Shown here piece after piece: positions 11,527 through 23,436 of a stretch of 64,000 bases of DNA. This DNA is from Cellulomonas phragmiteti (lineage in GTDB: Bacteria; Actinomycetota; Actinomycetes; Actinomycetales; Cellulomonadaceae), in the NCBI RefSeq assembly GCF_016862775.1, contig NZ_BONP01000010.1:62001-126000 (forward strand), written 5' to 3'. Each line of letters starts with the position of its first letter. The stretch's first letter is position 1. The notes below the pieces were generated by a model. It did not search any database. It was given only the letters and a program-made list of their open reading frames with translations, and was not told where the DNA came from. Both the position numbers and the translations under genes were made by a program.

Positions 11527-12096
11527 GTGACCGGTGGCACCCTCGCCCTCGTCGTCGTGATCGCCGTCGTCGTCCTCGTCCTGCTGTGGGGGGTGGCGCA
11601 GTACAACGGGTTCGTCCGGCTGCGGAACCTCGTGCAGGAGTCGTGGCGGCAGATCGACGTCGAGCTGCACCGCCGGCACGACCTCATCCCCAACCTGGTG
11701 GAGACCGTCAAGGGCTACGCCGCCCACGAGCGCGGCGTCTTCGACGAGGTCACGCGGGCCCGCGCGGCGGCCGCCGGGCCGGGCGCCGGGCCCGCCGAGC
11801 AGGCGGTGCAGGAGAGCGCGCTGAACTCCGCGCTGGGCCGGCTCCTCGCCGTCGCGGAGAACTACCCAGTGCTGCGCGCGAGCGAGAACTTCCAGCAGCT
11901 GCAGGCCGAGCTGGCGAACACGGAGGACCGCATCGCGGCGGGCCGGCGCTTCTACAACGCGAACGTCCGCGAGCTCAACACCAAGGTCGAGACGTTCCCG
12001 CCCAACCTCGTCGCGAGCATGTTCGGGTTCACCCGCGCCGAGTACTTCGAGGTCGACGATCCGCAGGTCCGGCAGGCGCCCGCCGTCGGCTTCTGA
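11527..12096 (+). CDS. LemA family protein
   Basis: LemA proteins are single-pass membrane proteins with a cytosolic helical bundle of poorly known function. This 189-aa member has the N-terminal membrane segment (residues 5-24). It is followed by the characteristic YNGFVRLRNLVQESWRQIDVELHRRHDLIPNLVETVKGYA region (given here only as landmarks: YNGFVRLRN, RHDLIPNLVETVKGYA), ENYPVLRASENFQQLQ and a C-terminal YNANVRELNT...FPPNLVASMFGF. AGGAG precedes GTG 11527, and a TAGGAT -10 candidate lies at 11494-11499. It is probably functionally linked to the preceding DUF3137-like membrane protein. Confidence 0.92.
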   Translation: MTGGTLALVVVIAVVVLVLLWGVAQYNGFVRLRNLVQESWRQIDVELHRRHDLIPNLVETVKGYAAHERGVFDEVTRARAAAAGPGAGPAEQAVQESALNSALGRLLAVAENYPVLRASENFQQLQAELANTEDRIAAGRRFYNANVRELNTKVETFPPNLVASMFGFTRAEYFEVDDPQVRQAPAVGF

Positions 12097-12141
12097 CGCA
12101 GCCGCCCGACGCCCGGCCCGGACGCCGGGCGCACCGGGCGC

Positions 12142-13167
12142 TCAGTGGGAGAACGTCGCGATGTGCTCGTCGGACGGCGGCGTGTGACGCCCGGGGGCGA
12201 CGAGGGCGGGCAGCCGGTGCAGGAGCGGGTCGACCAGGCCGCGGCGCGGGTCGAGGACCTGGGCCTGCTCCAGGCGCTCGAGCAGCAGGGCGACCTCGGA
12301 CGTGCTGAGGTCGAGCCTGCGTGCCAGCGGCTCGGGCTCGACGAACCTGTCGGCCGTCGCGCACACCGCGTCGAGCAGCACGTCGAGCGGGCAGCGCTCC
12401 TCGCCCCGGCACACGTCGAGGTGCAGCCCGGACGCGATCCGGGCGACGAACTCCGCGCTCACGTCGCCCAGGTCGCGGTGCTCGCCGACGGCCCGGGGAA
12501 GGCCGCCGTGGCGCAGGTACGCCGCGCGCACGTCGCCCGTCCCCGCCCCGGGGCGCGCCAGCAGCAGCTCGGACATGCTCGACGGGTGCAGGTGGCGGAC
12601 CGTCACGGTCCCGGCCGGCGCCGCGGCCTCGAGCGCGGCCACGTCGGCCGGGTCGAGGACGGACGTGGTGGCGACGACCTGGTCGCCGCGCCGGCAGGCG
12701 TCGGCGAGCACGCGCGGCCAGCCGTCGACCGCCCCGACCTCGTCGACGACGAGCACCCGCGGGCCGTCGCAGGCGGGCGCGCCCGTCCGGGTGGGCGTGC
12801 GCACCGTCGTCGCCAGGTCGGCCGGCGCGAGGCAGGTGATGGCGCCCGTCGCGTCCTCGCGCTGCGCGGGCACGAGCACGACGCGCCGGGGGTCGGTCGC
12901 GGGGTCCGACACGAGGTGGGCCACGACGTCCTTGACGGCGGTGGTCTTGCCGACACCGCGCAGCCCGACCACGAGGGTGAGGGTGCGGGGCAGGGGGCGC
13001 TGCGCGAGCGTGGACAGCTCGGCGCGTGCGGCGCTCGTGGCGGGCGCCCACTCGTGGCGGGCGCGCGTGGCGAGGTCGGCGTCGTCGAGCACCCAGGACG
13101 CGCGGCGGCGACGCGACCACCAGGGGTTGGCCGCGCGCAGCACCTGGGCGAGCTCGCTGTTGCGCAT
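12142..13167 (-). CDS. P-loop ATPase with winged-helix-like C-terminus, unknown role
   Basis: The product is 341 aa. A Walker A motif (GLRGVGKTT) lies near residue 68 and a Walker B-like strand RVLVVDEVGAVDGW follows. A sensor-like segment TTSVLDP comes next. The rest (LARRLDLSTSEVALLLERLEQAQVLDPRRGLVDPLLHR) looks like a winged-helix domain. The overall plan recalls archaeal-type/STAND ATPases that sense or remodel protein partners, but no specific family can be named. It is preceded by a gap of about 100 bp and lies downstream of the HAD phosphatase gene on the same strand. Confidence 0.65.
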   Translation of the reverse strand: MRNSELAQVLRAANPWWSRRRRASWVLDDADLATRARHEWAPATSAARAELSTLAQRPLPRTLTLVVGLRGVGKTTAVKDVVAHLVSDPATDPRRVVLVPAQREDATGAITCLAPADLATTVRTPTRTGAPACDGPRVLVVDEVGAVDGWPRVLADACRRGDQVVATTSVLDPADVAALEAAAPAGTVTVRHLHPSSMSELLLARPGAGTGDVRAAYLRHGGLPRAVGEHRDLGDVSAEFVARIASGLHLDVCRGEERCPLDVLLDAVCATADRFVEPEPLARRLDLSTSEVALLLERLEQAQVLDPRRGLVDPLLHRLPALVAPGRHTPPSDEHIATFSH

Positions 13168-13265
13168 GCCCCAGGGTCGTCCCTGCGGGGGACCCGTGGT
13201 CGGGACGAACGGCCCCGGCGGCTCGCTGGACGGCGACGACGCGCCGAGCGGCGCCGCCGCGTCGC

Positions 13266-14042
13266 TCAGATGAGCTCGATGAGGTCCTGCACGGAGTCCA
13301 GGACCGCGGTCGGGCGGAACGGGAACCGGTGGACGTCCTCCGCGCGCGTCGAGCCCGTGAGCACGAGGTAGGTCCGCAGGCCGGCCTCGATGCCGGCGAC
13401 GACGTCGGTGTCCATGCGGTCGCCGACCATCACGGTCGTCTCGGAGTGCGCGTCGATCCGGTTGAGCGCCGAGCGGATCATCATGGGGTTGGGCTTGCCC
13501 ACGAAGTACGGTTCGCGACCCGTGGCGGCGGAGATCATCGCCGCCACGGCACCCGTCGCGGGCAGGTCGCCCTCGGCGGTGGGCCCGGTGACGTCCGGGT
13601 TGGTGGCGATGAACCGGGCCCCGCCCTGGATGAGCCGGACGGCCTGGGTGATCGCCTCGAACGAGTACGTGCGCGTCTCGCCCAGCACGACGAAGTCGGG
13701 GCGTGCCGCCGTCAGCGTGTAGCCGGCCTCGTACAGCGCGGTGGTCAGGCCGGCCTCGCCGATGACGTAGGCGGAGCCGCCGGGCATCTGGTCGGTGAGG
13801 AACTGCGCCGTGGCCAGCGCCGACGTCCAGATCGCCGCCTCGGGCACGTCGAGACCCGTCGCGGCGAGCCGTGCGCGCAGGTCGCGCGGCGTGAAGATCG
13901 AGTTGTTGGTGAGGATGAGGAAGGGCCGGTCCGCGGCCTTCAAGGCGTCGATGAACTCCACCGCGCCGGGCAGCGCGGTGCCCTCGTGCACGAGGACGCC
14001 GTCCATGTCGGACAGCCACGAGGCGATCTTCCGTTCGGTCAC
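13266..14042 (-). CDS. HAD-superfamily (NagD-like, class IIA) phosphatase
   Basis: This 258-aa enzyme has HAD motif I as WLSDMDGVLV (nucleophile Asp plus general acid Asp), motif II LTNN, motif III lysine in FVGKPNPMM and motif IV VGDRMDTDVVAG. The C2-type cap between motifs II and III puts it in the NagD/4-nitrophenylphosphatase group, which dephosphorylate small sugar phosphates or nucleotides. The natural substrate is unknown. The GTG start at 14042 gives the normal N-terminus, which begins just before motif I. It is divergent from the DUF368 gene, with only 36 bp between the two starts. Confidence 0.88.
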   Translation of the reverse strand: MTERKIASWLSDMDGVLVHEGTALPGAVEFIDALKAADRPFLILTNNSIFTPRDLRARLAATGLDVPEAAIWTSALATAQFLTDQMPGGSAYVIGEAGLTTALYEAGYTLTAARPDFVVLGETRTYSFEAITQAVRLIQGGARFIATNPDVTGPTAEGDLPATGAVAAMISAATGREPYFVGKPNPMMIRSALNRIDAHSETTVMVGDRMDTDVVAGIEAGLRTYLVLTGSTRAEDVHRFPFRPTAVLDSVQDLIELI

Positions 14043-14066
14043 GTCCTCAGGGTAGCCGGGGGTGGC

Positions 14067-14072
14067 TACGCT
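14067..14072 (+). promoter_or_regulatory. -10 box (TACGCT) for leaderless popT-like gene
   Basis: TACGCT ends 6 nt before GTG 14079. Confidence 0.5.
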
Positions 14073-14078
14073 TCCCGG

Positions 14079-15062
14079 GTGACCCGAGACGCCACCCGCG
14101 ACACCGCCGCACCCCCCGCCACCGCGCCTCCCCGGCGCTCGTGGCGCCGCGCACCCCTGGACGCGGTCCGCGGTGGTCTCATCGGTGCGGCCGAGTCGGT
14201 GCCCGGCATCTCGGGCGGCACGATCGCCCTGGTGGTGGGCCTGTACGACGAGCTGGTGACCGCCGCCGGGCACCTCGTGCACGCGGTCCGGGCGCTGGTC
14301 ACGGGGGTCGTGCGGCGGCGGGGCGTCGGTGACGCGCTTGCCGCCCTGCGGCAGGTGGACTGGCGCCTGCTGGTGCCGGTGCTCGGCGGGATGGTCGTGG
14401 TGCTGCTCGTCTCGCTGCGCACGCTCGCGCCGCTGCTGGAGAGCCACCCGGTGCCGACGCGGGCCGTGTTCTTCGGCATGATCCTCGCGTCCGTGGCCGT
14501 GCCGCTGGGCATGCTGCCCGGGCGGCTGCGGGTCCGCGACGTGGTGCTGCTGGCCCTGGGCGTCGTCGTCGCGTTCGGACTGACGGGCCTGGCGCCCGTC
14601 GAGGTCGCGGACCCCTCGCTCTGGTACGTGTTCCTCGGCGCGGCCGTGGCGATCAACGCCCTCGTCCTGCCCGGCGTGTCCGGCTCCGCGCTGCTCGTCG
14701 TCCTCGGCCTGTACGTGCCCGTGCAGGCGGCCGTGGAGAACCTCGACCTGGCGTTCGTCGGGGCCTTCGCGCTCGGGGCGGTCGTCGGGCTCGGGTCCTT
14801 CGTCAAGCTGCTGCAGTGGCTGCTGCGCGAGCGCCGCCAGGCGACGATGGCGGTGCTCGCCGGGCTCATGGTCGGCTCGCTGCGGGCGCTGTGGCCGTGG
14901 CAGGACGGCGAGCGCGGCCTGCTGGCCCCGTCGGGCGACGTCGGCGTGCCGGTGCTGCTGGCCGTCGCCGGTGCCGCGGTCGTCGCGACGCTCGTCGTCT
15001 GGGAGCGGCGACGCATCCGGCGCGAGCTCGACGCGGCCGCCGCCCCCGAGCCGGAGGCGTGA
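14079..15062 (+). CDS. DUF368 polyprenyl-phosphate flippase (PopT family)
   Basis: This 327-aa integral membrane protein has about 8-9 hydrophobic helices and two related PG-SGG/SG motifs: AAESVPGISGGTIALVVGLYDEL near residue 40 and INALVLPGVSGSALLVVLGLY near residue 195. This inverted-repeat signature defines DUF368. Members have been shown to return undecaprenyl phosphate across the membrane for reuse in envelope synthesis. That function is assigned from the family. It probably starts at GTG 14079, and its stop overlaps the next gene (GTGA), so a joint transcript with the RNA methyltransferase gene is likely. Confidence 0.88.
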   Translation: MTRDATRDTAAPPATAPPRRSWRRAPLDAVRGGLIGAAESVPGISGGTIALVVGLYDELVTAAGHLVHAVRALVTGVVRRRGVGDALAALRQVDWRLLVPVLGGMVVVLLVSLRTLAPLLESHPVPTRAVFFGMILASVAVPLGMLPGRLRVRDVVLLALGVVVAFGLTGLAPVEVADPSLWYVFLGAAVAINALVLPGVSGSALLVVLGLYVPVQAAVENLDLAFVGAFALGAVVGLGSFVKLLQWLLRERRQATMAVLAGLMVGSLRALWPWQDGERGLLAPSGDVGVPVLLAVAGAAVVATLVVWERRRIRRELDAAAAPEPEA

Positions 15063-15697
15063 GCGGCGCCACCGACGGCGACGAGGTCGGCGTCGGGCCG
15101 TGGCCGGGCGGCCCCGCCGCGTGGCCCGACGACCCCCGGTACGACCCCGAGCTGCTCGCGCACGGCGACCGGCGCAACGTCGTGGACGCCTACCGGTACT
15201 GGACGGTCGAGGCGATCGTGGCCGACCTCGACACGCGGCGGCACCCGTTCCACGTCGCGATCGAGAACTGGTCGCACGACCTCAACATCGGGTCGGTCGT
15301 GCGCACGGCCAACGCGTTCAACAGCGCGGGCGTGCACGTCGTGGGCCGCCGTCGCTGGAACCGCCGGGGTGCGATGGTCACCGATCGCTACCTGCACGTG
15401 CACCACCACCCCGACGCCGCGGCGCTGGCGACGTGGGCCGCCGGCGCCGGCCCGGGCGGCACTCGCCTGCCGATGGTCGGGATCGACAACGTGCCCGGCT
15501 CCGTGCCGATCGAGGGCCACCCGCTGCCCCGTGCGTGCGTGCTCCTGCTCGGGCAGGAGTCGACGGGCCTGACGCAGGCGGCGCAGGCGGTGTGCGACGT
15601 CGTCCTGCACATCACGCAGCACGGCAGCACGCGCTCGCTCAACGCAGGCGCGGCCGCCGCGATCGCCCTGCACACGTGGGTCCTGCAGCACGCCTGA
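15059..15697 (+). CDS. TrmH/SpoU-type rRNA or tRNA 2'-O-methyltransferase
   Basis: The product is 212 aa. The SPOUT-class motifs are visible. Motif 1 is ENWSHDLNIGSVVRTANAFNSAGVHVVG with the RNA-binding/catalytic N and R. Motif 2 is LLLGQESTGL and motif 3 is ITQHGSTRSLNAGAAAAIALH. The enzyme transfers methyl from SAM to a ribose 2'-OH, and the target RNA cannot be read from sequence. It starts with GTG 15059 inside the stop of the DUF368 gene, with GGAGGC just upstream. It lies directly upstream of fba, an arrangement common in actinobacteria. Confidence 0.9.
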   Translation: MSGATDGDEVGVGPWPGGPAAWPDDPRYDPELLAHGDRRNVVDAYRYWTVEAIVADLDTRRHPFHVAIENWSHDLNIGSVVRTANAFNSAGVHVVGRRRWNRRGAMVTDRYLHVHHHPDAAALATWAAGAGPGGTRLPMVGIDNVPGSVPIEGHPLPRACVLLLGQESTGLTQAAQAVCDVVLHITQHGSTRSLNAGAAAAIALHTWVLQHA

Positions 15698-15785
15698 CGG
15701 TCCCGGTGGACGTCCCGGAACGCCACGGGCCGGGTGGTGGCAGACTCGTGTCGTACCGCTCCCCGAGCCATCAGGAGATTCTGCG

Positions 15786-16808
<1,023 letters not shown>

Positions 16809-16825
16809 GTCCCCGCACCGACGTG

Positions 16826-16864
16826 CGACGGCCCCGGTCCCCCGCGAGGGGGCCGGGGCCGTCG
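16826..16864 (+). terminator. Terminator hairpin after fba
   Basis: The stem CGACGGCCCCGG / CCGGGGCCGTCG encloses a second CCCCC-GCGA-GGGGG stem, 18 bp after the fba stop. There is no T-run. It may also serve the converging STAS gene that ends at 16914. Confidence 0.85.
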
Positions 16865-16913
16865 GCCGTCACGGGCCGCCCGGTGCGGGACCGGGAGCCG
16901 GTTCGCCTGGCGG

Positions 16914-17336
16914 TCAGCCCGCCGTGTCGACCGGCTCGAACGGGGCGGCGTCCTCGTCCCCGTCGTCGACGACGTCGAGCAGCTCGCCGATCCGCGTGAC
17001 CTCGAGGAGGAAGCGCACGGTGGGGGGCACCCGCAGCAGACGCACGCGGTGCTCGCTGCGGATCGACAGCCGGGCGAGGAACGCGACACCCGACGAGTCC
17101 ATGAACGTCACGTGGTGCGCGTCCACCTCGATGGGCAGACCGCGCTGCTCGGCCTCCGCGGTGGCCTCCTGCAGCTCGGGACCGAGGTCGGCGTCGACCT
17201 CTCCCGAGAGCACGATGCGGGTGCGGTCGGTCCCCACGATGACCTGCACGGCGCCGGGCTCCCCGACGGTCGTGGCCTCCGTCGCGTCCGACGTGGCGGC
17301 GTCCTGGTCGGTGGAAGGACTGTTAACGTCTCGCAC
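16914..17336 (-). CDS. STAS-domain anti-anti-sigma factor
   Basis: This is a 140-aa protein with an N-terminal acidic/Thr-rich segment of about 35 residues and a STAS domain. The phospho-acceptor serine lies in FMDSSGVAFLARL (around residues 79-83). Dephosphorylated STAS proteins of this type sequester anti-sigma kinases and free a sigma factor. The gene is divergent from the SpoIIE-type phosphatase, which would be the enzyme that activates it. GTG 17336 has GGAAGGAG upstream. The atypical C-terminus is very acidic (VVDDGDEDAAPFEPV). Confidence 0.9.
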   Translation of the reverse strand: MRDVNSPSTDQDAATSDATEATTVGEPGAVQVIVGTDRTRIVLSGEVDADLGPELQEATAEAEQRGLPIEVDAHHVTFMDSSGVAFLARLSIRSEHRVRLLRVPPTVRFLLEVTRIGELLDVVDDGDEDAAPFEPVDTAG

Positions 17337-17420
17337 GATGCTCCTTCCGGGCGCTGGCGGGGCTCGCCGGGGTGGTCGAGCCGTCCGTCCGTTCGGCACG
17401 CTAGACGATCGGAGGTGGTG

Positions 17421-19574
17421 GTGGTCAACTCCCACACCGCCGAACCGATCCCCGAGCCTACGCCCGCCGGGTCGCAGCACGGCACCGACCCGCTGTCCGG
17501 GACGCCGTCCGCGGCCCTGGCCGCGGCCCTGGCCGCGACGCACGTCCCGATGGCGCTGCTGCACCGGCGCCTGGATGTGATCCGCGTCACCTGGGTCAAC
17601 GACGCGCTCGCGCGGGCCGTCGGGCACGCACCCGAGGACGTCGTCGGCGTCGACGTGCTGACGGACCCCCGCGTCCGCCCCTCGGACCCCGACGCCGTGC
17701 GGGTGGCCGCGCGCGGTCCGGCGACCCACCCCGTCGTGCTGCGCCGCGCGGACGGGACCGACGTGCGGTGCGTGGTGCACGTGTCCCCCGTGCCCCCCGG
17801 GCCGGGGGTGCCGGTCGGGACGTTCGTCGCCGCCGTGCAGGACCTCACCGCCGAGCTCACGGCGTCCGCGGAGCAGGCGGCGCTCGTCGCCGAGGAGCGC
17901 CGCGAGCGGCGCAGCCTGTCGCTCGTCGCCCGCGTCTCGGACCTGCTGGTCGACGTCGACGAGCCGCAGGGCCTGCGGGAGATCGCCGACCTGCTCGAGT
18001 CCCACGTCGTGGAGCGTGCGCACTTCTTCCTGTTCGACCACGGGCTGTGGGCGGCCGACGGCCTCGCGCCCGCGCACGGCGTGCGCGAGCGGCACCACGG
18101 CCCCGCGGGCCGGGTGGTGTCGCACTGCCCGCGCGACGCCGTGGGGCACCTGCTGGCGGGGACGCGCGAGGGCGTCGTCGAGCTCGACCTGGACGCGGAG
18201 CACCCCGACGGCACGTACATGCAGTGGCTGGCCCACCGGCTGGGGCCGGGGACGGACGCCGGCACCGGGGACCGTCGGCTCGTCGTGCAGGCCGTCCCGG
18301 GGCGTCGCCGCGCGGTCGGTCTGCTCGTGGTGCGGCCCCACGGCGGCGGGGGCGTCGCCGCCCTCGGGCCGTCCGAGCGGACGGTGGTCGAGCTCGTCGC
18401 GCGCCGCGTGGGACTGTCCGTGGACAACGTGCGGCTCTACGACCGCGAGCACCGGCTGGCGGAGACGCTGCAGCGCGCGATGCTGCCGGAGCAGGCCGAG
18501 GTCGACGGCCTGGACGTGTGGACGTACTACTCGCCCAGCGCGGACGATGCGCAGGTGGGCGGCGACTGGTACGACGTCCTGCAGATCGACCCGGAGACGG
18601 TCAGCGTCGTCATCGGCGACGTGGTGGGGCACGACGTGGAGGCCGCGGCCACGATGGGCCAGCTGCGCTCGGTGGTCCGGTCGTACGCGTTCGACATCAC
18701 CACGCCCGGGCCCGTGCTGGACCGCGTGGACCAGCTCTTCGGTGGCATGCGGATCCCGCGCGCCGCGAGCATGGTCTACTCCACGCTGCGACGCGACGGG
18801 GCCGGCGGGTGGACGCTGCAGTACTCCCGGGCCGGCCACCTCCCGCTGCTGCTGGTGCGCGACGGGCACGCCCGCCAGCTGCGGGGCACGGGCGGCCGGC
18901 TGGTGGGTTTCGGCTCCGGCGGGCGGGCCACGGACGAGGTCACGCTGGTGCCCGGGGACGTCGTCGTCTACTACACCGACGGTCTCGTCGAGCGTCGCGA
19001 CCGCAGCCTGCGCGACGGCCTGACCGTCCTCGAGACCGTCGCGGCGGGCATCACGGCCCGGGACGCCGCGGGCATCGGGGAGGACCTGCTCTCGCGGCTC
19101 GCCGACCACCCCGAGGACGACGTGGCGGTCGTCGTGCTGCGGGTGCCCGGGCCCGACGACCACCTGGCCGGCGCCGTCAGCCCGCGGCGGCGGCGGTGGG
19201 CGCTGCCGAGCGAGCCCGCGTCGATCGGCCGTGCGCGGCACGCGGTGCTGCGCACGTGCGAGGCCTGGGACCTCGGGGACGCGTCGAACGCCGAGCTCAT
19301 CGTCTCCGAGCTGGTCGCCAACGCCGTGCTGCACGGCTGGGGCCACGTCGCGCTGCAGCTGTACGACACGGGTGACGGGCTGCGCATCGAGGTCGAGGAC
19401 GACAACCCCACGCCGCCCGTGACGACCGACGGGCACCCCGGTCGGGTCGGGGGGTTCGGGATGCAGATCGTCGAGCGGCTGGCGGACTGGGGCTGGCGGC
19501 AGTCGCGCGGCGGCAAGGTCGTGTGGGCCAAGGTGCGCCCCGGGGCGCTACCCGCGTCGGCGCAGCAGGCGTAG
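17421..19574 (+). CDS. PAS-GAF-SpoIIE phosphatase with C-terminal anti-sigma-like kinase domain
   Basis: This is a 717-aa signalling protein. Domains in order are a PAS-like sensor (about 40-140), a GAF domain (about 165-340), a PP2C/SpoIIE serine phosphatase (about 350-575) and a GHKL kinase fold (about 590-710). The PP2C domain has the metal-binding GGDWYDV, GDVVGHD and YYTDGLVERRD. The kinase fold has ELIVSELVANAVLHG, the N-box of RsbW/SpoIIAB-type anti-sigma factors, and GGFGMQIVERL. Phosphatase and antagonist kinase activities are thus in one chain. It is flanked by two STAS genes, its probable substrates. GTG 17421 is 5 nt after GGAGG. The sigma factor controlled is not in the window. 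Confidence 0.92.
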   Translation: MVNSHTAEPIPEPTPAGSQHGTDPLSGTPSAALAAALAATHVPMALLHRRLDVIRVTWVNDALARAVGHAPEDVVGVDVLTDPRVRPSDPDAVRVAARGPATHPVVLRRADGTDVRCVVHVSPVPPGPGVPVGTFVAAVQDLTAELTASAEQAALVAEERRERRSLSLVARVSDLLVDVDEPQGLREIADLLESHVVERAHFFLFDHGLWAADGLAPAHGVRERHHGPAGRVVSHCPRDAVGHLLAGTREGVVELDLDAEHPDGTYMQWLAHRLGPGTDAGTGDRRLVVQAVPGRRRAVGLLVVRPHGGGGVAALGPSERTVVELVARRVGLSVDNVRLYDREHRLAETLQRAMLPEQAEVDGLDVWTYYSPSADDAQVGGDWYDVLQIDPETVSVVIGDVVGHDVEAAATMGQLRSVVRSYAFDITTPGPVLDRVDQLFGGMRIPRAASMVYSTLRRDGAGGWTLQYSRAGHLPLLLVRDGHARQLRGTGGRLVGFGSGGRATDEVTLVPGDVVVYYTDGLVERRDRSLRDGLTVLETVAAGITARDAAGIGEDLLSRLADHPEDDVAVVVLRVPGPDDHLAGAVSPRRRRWALPSEPASIGRARHAVLRTCEAWDLGDASNAELIVSELVANAVLHGWGHVALQLYDTGDGLRIEVEDDNPTPPVTTDGHPGRVGGFGMQIVERLADWGWRQSRGGKVVWAKVRPGALPASAQQA

Positions 19575-19592
19575 GCGTCGGCAGGTCCGTCG

Positions 19593-19958
19593 TCAGGCGG
19601 GGGTGGGTGCGCCCTCGGGGGTGCTCGACGCCTCGGCCTCGAGCTCGCAGCGGTGGTCCGCGTCGATGCGGAACAGCTCGAGCGCCCCGCAGATCTCCAG
19701 GACGAACAGGTCGCGGTCGTCGGCGCCGCGCAGCACGGTCGCGCCGCCGCGGCGCCGGCCGGAGTCGGCCAGCGAGATGAGGAACGCGGCGCCGGTGGAG
19801 TCCATGAAGGTCACCCGGCACATGTCGATGACGAGCAGCTGACGCCGCAGGCCGACGACGCGCGCGGTCACCTCGGGGAACTGCTCACGCTCGGCGAGGT
19901 CGAGGTCACCTGCGACGAGGAGCGTCGTGGTGGTGGACGACGTCGAGATCTCGATCAT
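19593..19958 (-). CDS. STAS-domain anti-anti-sigma factor
   Basis: This 121-aa STAS protein, from ATG 19958, has the phosphorylatable motif FMDSTGAAFLISL near residues 52-60. Three cysteines (DMCRV, EICGAL, HRCELE) are unusual for the family and could be redox-sensitive, which is speculation. It converges on the SpoIIE-type gene and ends 18 bp from that gene's stop. With the STAS gene at 16914 it gives two different candidate substrates for one phosphatase. Confidence 0.88.
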   Translation of the reverse strand: MIEISTSSTTTTLLVAGDLDLAEREQFPEVTARVVGLRRQLLVIDMCRVTFMDSTGAAFLISLADSGRRRGGATVLRGADDRDLFVLEICGALELFRIDADHRCELEAEASSTPEGAPTPA

Positions 19959-20120
19959 GGCTGTCCTGTGCTCCGTGCCGACCGGGGGGAGGGGGCCGTG
20001 GGGAGGGTGCTGGTCGGCCGTTCGACTGTAACGGCGGTGTCCAGGGCGGGCGACCGCTGGTCGGGTCACGCCACCCCTCCGCCGGACGACCCGCGGGCAC
20101 CGCGGTGCGAGACTGGCGCC

Positions 20121-22011
<1,891 letters not shown>

Positions 22012-22035
22012 TCGCGGACTGCTGGCCCGGTCGTG

Positions 22036-22065
22036 CGGACCCGCCCCCGGTCGGGGGCGGGTCCG
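22036..22065. terminator. Bidirectional terminator between purA and MFS gene
   Basis: Perfect 13-bp GC arms (22036-22048, 22053-22065) surround a GGTC loop, between two converging stop codons. Confidence 0.87.
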
Positions 22066-22071
22066 TCCGCG

Positions 22072-23403
22072 TCAGGCGGCCGGGGACTCCTGCGGCAGCT
22101 CGTGGGCATCGACGTCGCGCTGCCGCAGCACCGTCCCGACGGCGGCCACGGCCGCCACGCTCAGGGCCGCGGCCCCGAGGAGCACCGGCGCCAGCCCGTG
22201 GCGCCCCGCGAGCACGCCGGCGGTGACGGCGCCCAGCGGCATGAGGCCGTAGGCCAGCGTGCGCGACGCCCCGCCGACGCGGCCCAGCAGGCGGGCCGGG
22301 ACGAGTCGCTGGCGGACGGTCTCGCTGATGACGTTGCCGACGGTGCTGAGCGCACCGAGCGGCACGAGGACGACGACCAGCGCCGGGACCCGCGGCACCA
22401 GCACGGGGACGACGAGGAGCGAGAACGAGACGGCCCAGCAGCCGACCATGAGCCGCACCTCGCCGATCCGGCGGGCCAGGGCCTCGCCGGCCACGGAGCC
22501 GGCCACCGCCCCGGCGGCGAGGCCGAGCATGAGCAGCGGGTAGGTCTGCTCGGTCATGCCGACGCGGGAGCCGGGGCCGACGACCCAGAGCACGAAGACC
22601 GCGAAGTAGGCGGCACTGGCCATGTTGAGCACGGCGGCCGTGAGGACGACCGGGCGCAGCACGGGGTGCCGGGTGATGAAGCGCAGCCCCTCGCGCACGT
22701 CGGCCCACGCCCGCGGTGCGCCCGGCGCCGGCGCGTCGCCGGCGCCGGAGGTCGGGTCGGGCCCGGGTGAGGGTGCGTCGGTCCGGGCGTGCCGGTAGCG
22801 CCCGGGGACGCCGCGCCACAGCACCGCGACCGCGGCGACGGCCAGGGCGGCCGGCACACCGAGCACCCAGCCGGTGCCCAGCGTGAGCAGCGCGCCGGCG
22901 AGGGGCGCGCCCAGGAACGCGTTGGCGACCTGCTGGACGGCCACGACGCGCCCGTTGGCGGCGGGCAGGCGCTCGCGGGGGACCAGGTCGGGGATCATCG
23001 CGGTCGACCCCAGGTCGACGACGACCTCGGTGACGCCGTACGCGAGCACGAGCCCGACGAGCACGGGCAGGGTCAGGGCGCCGGTGACGGCCAGCCAGGC
23101 GCCTGCGGCCAGCAGGAGCGCACGCGCCCCGAGGCCGACCATCTGGACGCGGCGGCGGTCGCTGCGGTCGACGAGGACGCCGGCGGTGATGCCGAGCAGC
23201 AGCCACGGCAGCCACGTCGCGGCCGAGAGCAGCGCGATCTGCTCGGGCGAGCGGGTCAGGCCGAGGGCGACGAGCGGCACGCCGACGGCGATCACGCCGT
23301 CGCCGAGGTTCGCGGCCCCGGCGGCGGCGAGCAGTGCGGTGAAGCGGCGCCCGAGGCGGGGGGCCGCGGGGCGGGGGACAGGCGGTGCCGAGGGCGCGGC
23401 CAT
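22072..23403 (-). CDS. MFS transporter (drug-efflux type)
   Basis: This 443-aa membrane protein has about 12 hydrophobic helices. It has the MFS loop motif after helix 2 (GVLVDRSDRRRVQ) and a long hydrophilic central loop (HARTDAPSPGPDPTSGAGDAP). The pattern LGDGVIAVGVPLVAL...WLPWLLLGITAGVLVDR is that of the enterobactin-exporter/MFS_3 group, which export drugs or small hydrophobic compounds. It is divergent from an HTH regulator. The repeats between them overlap the promoter region, so the exporter is most likely repressed by that regulator. ATG 23403 has GAGG upstream. Confidence 0.9.
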   Translation of the reverse strand: MAAPSAPPVPRPAAPRLGRRFTALLAAAGAANLGDGVIAVGVPLVALGLTRSPEQIALLSAATWLPWLLLGITAGVLVDRSDRRRVQMVGLGARALLLAAGAWLAVTGALTLPVLVGLVLAYGVTEVVVDLGSTAMIPDLVPRERLPAANGRVVAVQQVANAFLGAPLAGALLTLGTGWVLGVPAALAVAAVAVLWRGVPGRYRHARTDAPSPGPDPTSGAGDAPAPGAPRAWADVREGLRFITRHPVLRPVVLTAAVLNMASAAYFAVFVLWVVGPGSRVGMTEQTYPLLMLGLAAGAVAGSVAGEALARRIGEVRLMVGCWAVSFSLLVVPVLVPRVPALVVVLVPLGALSTVGNVISETVRQRLVPARLLGRVGGASRTLAYGLMPLGAVTAGVLAGRHGLAPVLLGAAALSVAAVAAVGTVLRQRDVDAHELPQESPAA

Positions 23404-23436
23404 GGGGACCTCACGTCGGGTTAGGGTGGGAGAGAG

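Noticed and set aside
17415-17420. Upstream in-frame GTG starts of the SpoIIE gene (17415, 17418)
   Set aside because: They overlap or touch the GGAGG ribosome-binding site, while 17421 has proper spacing.
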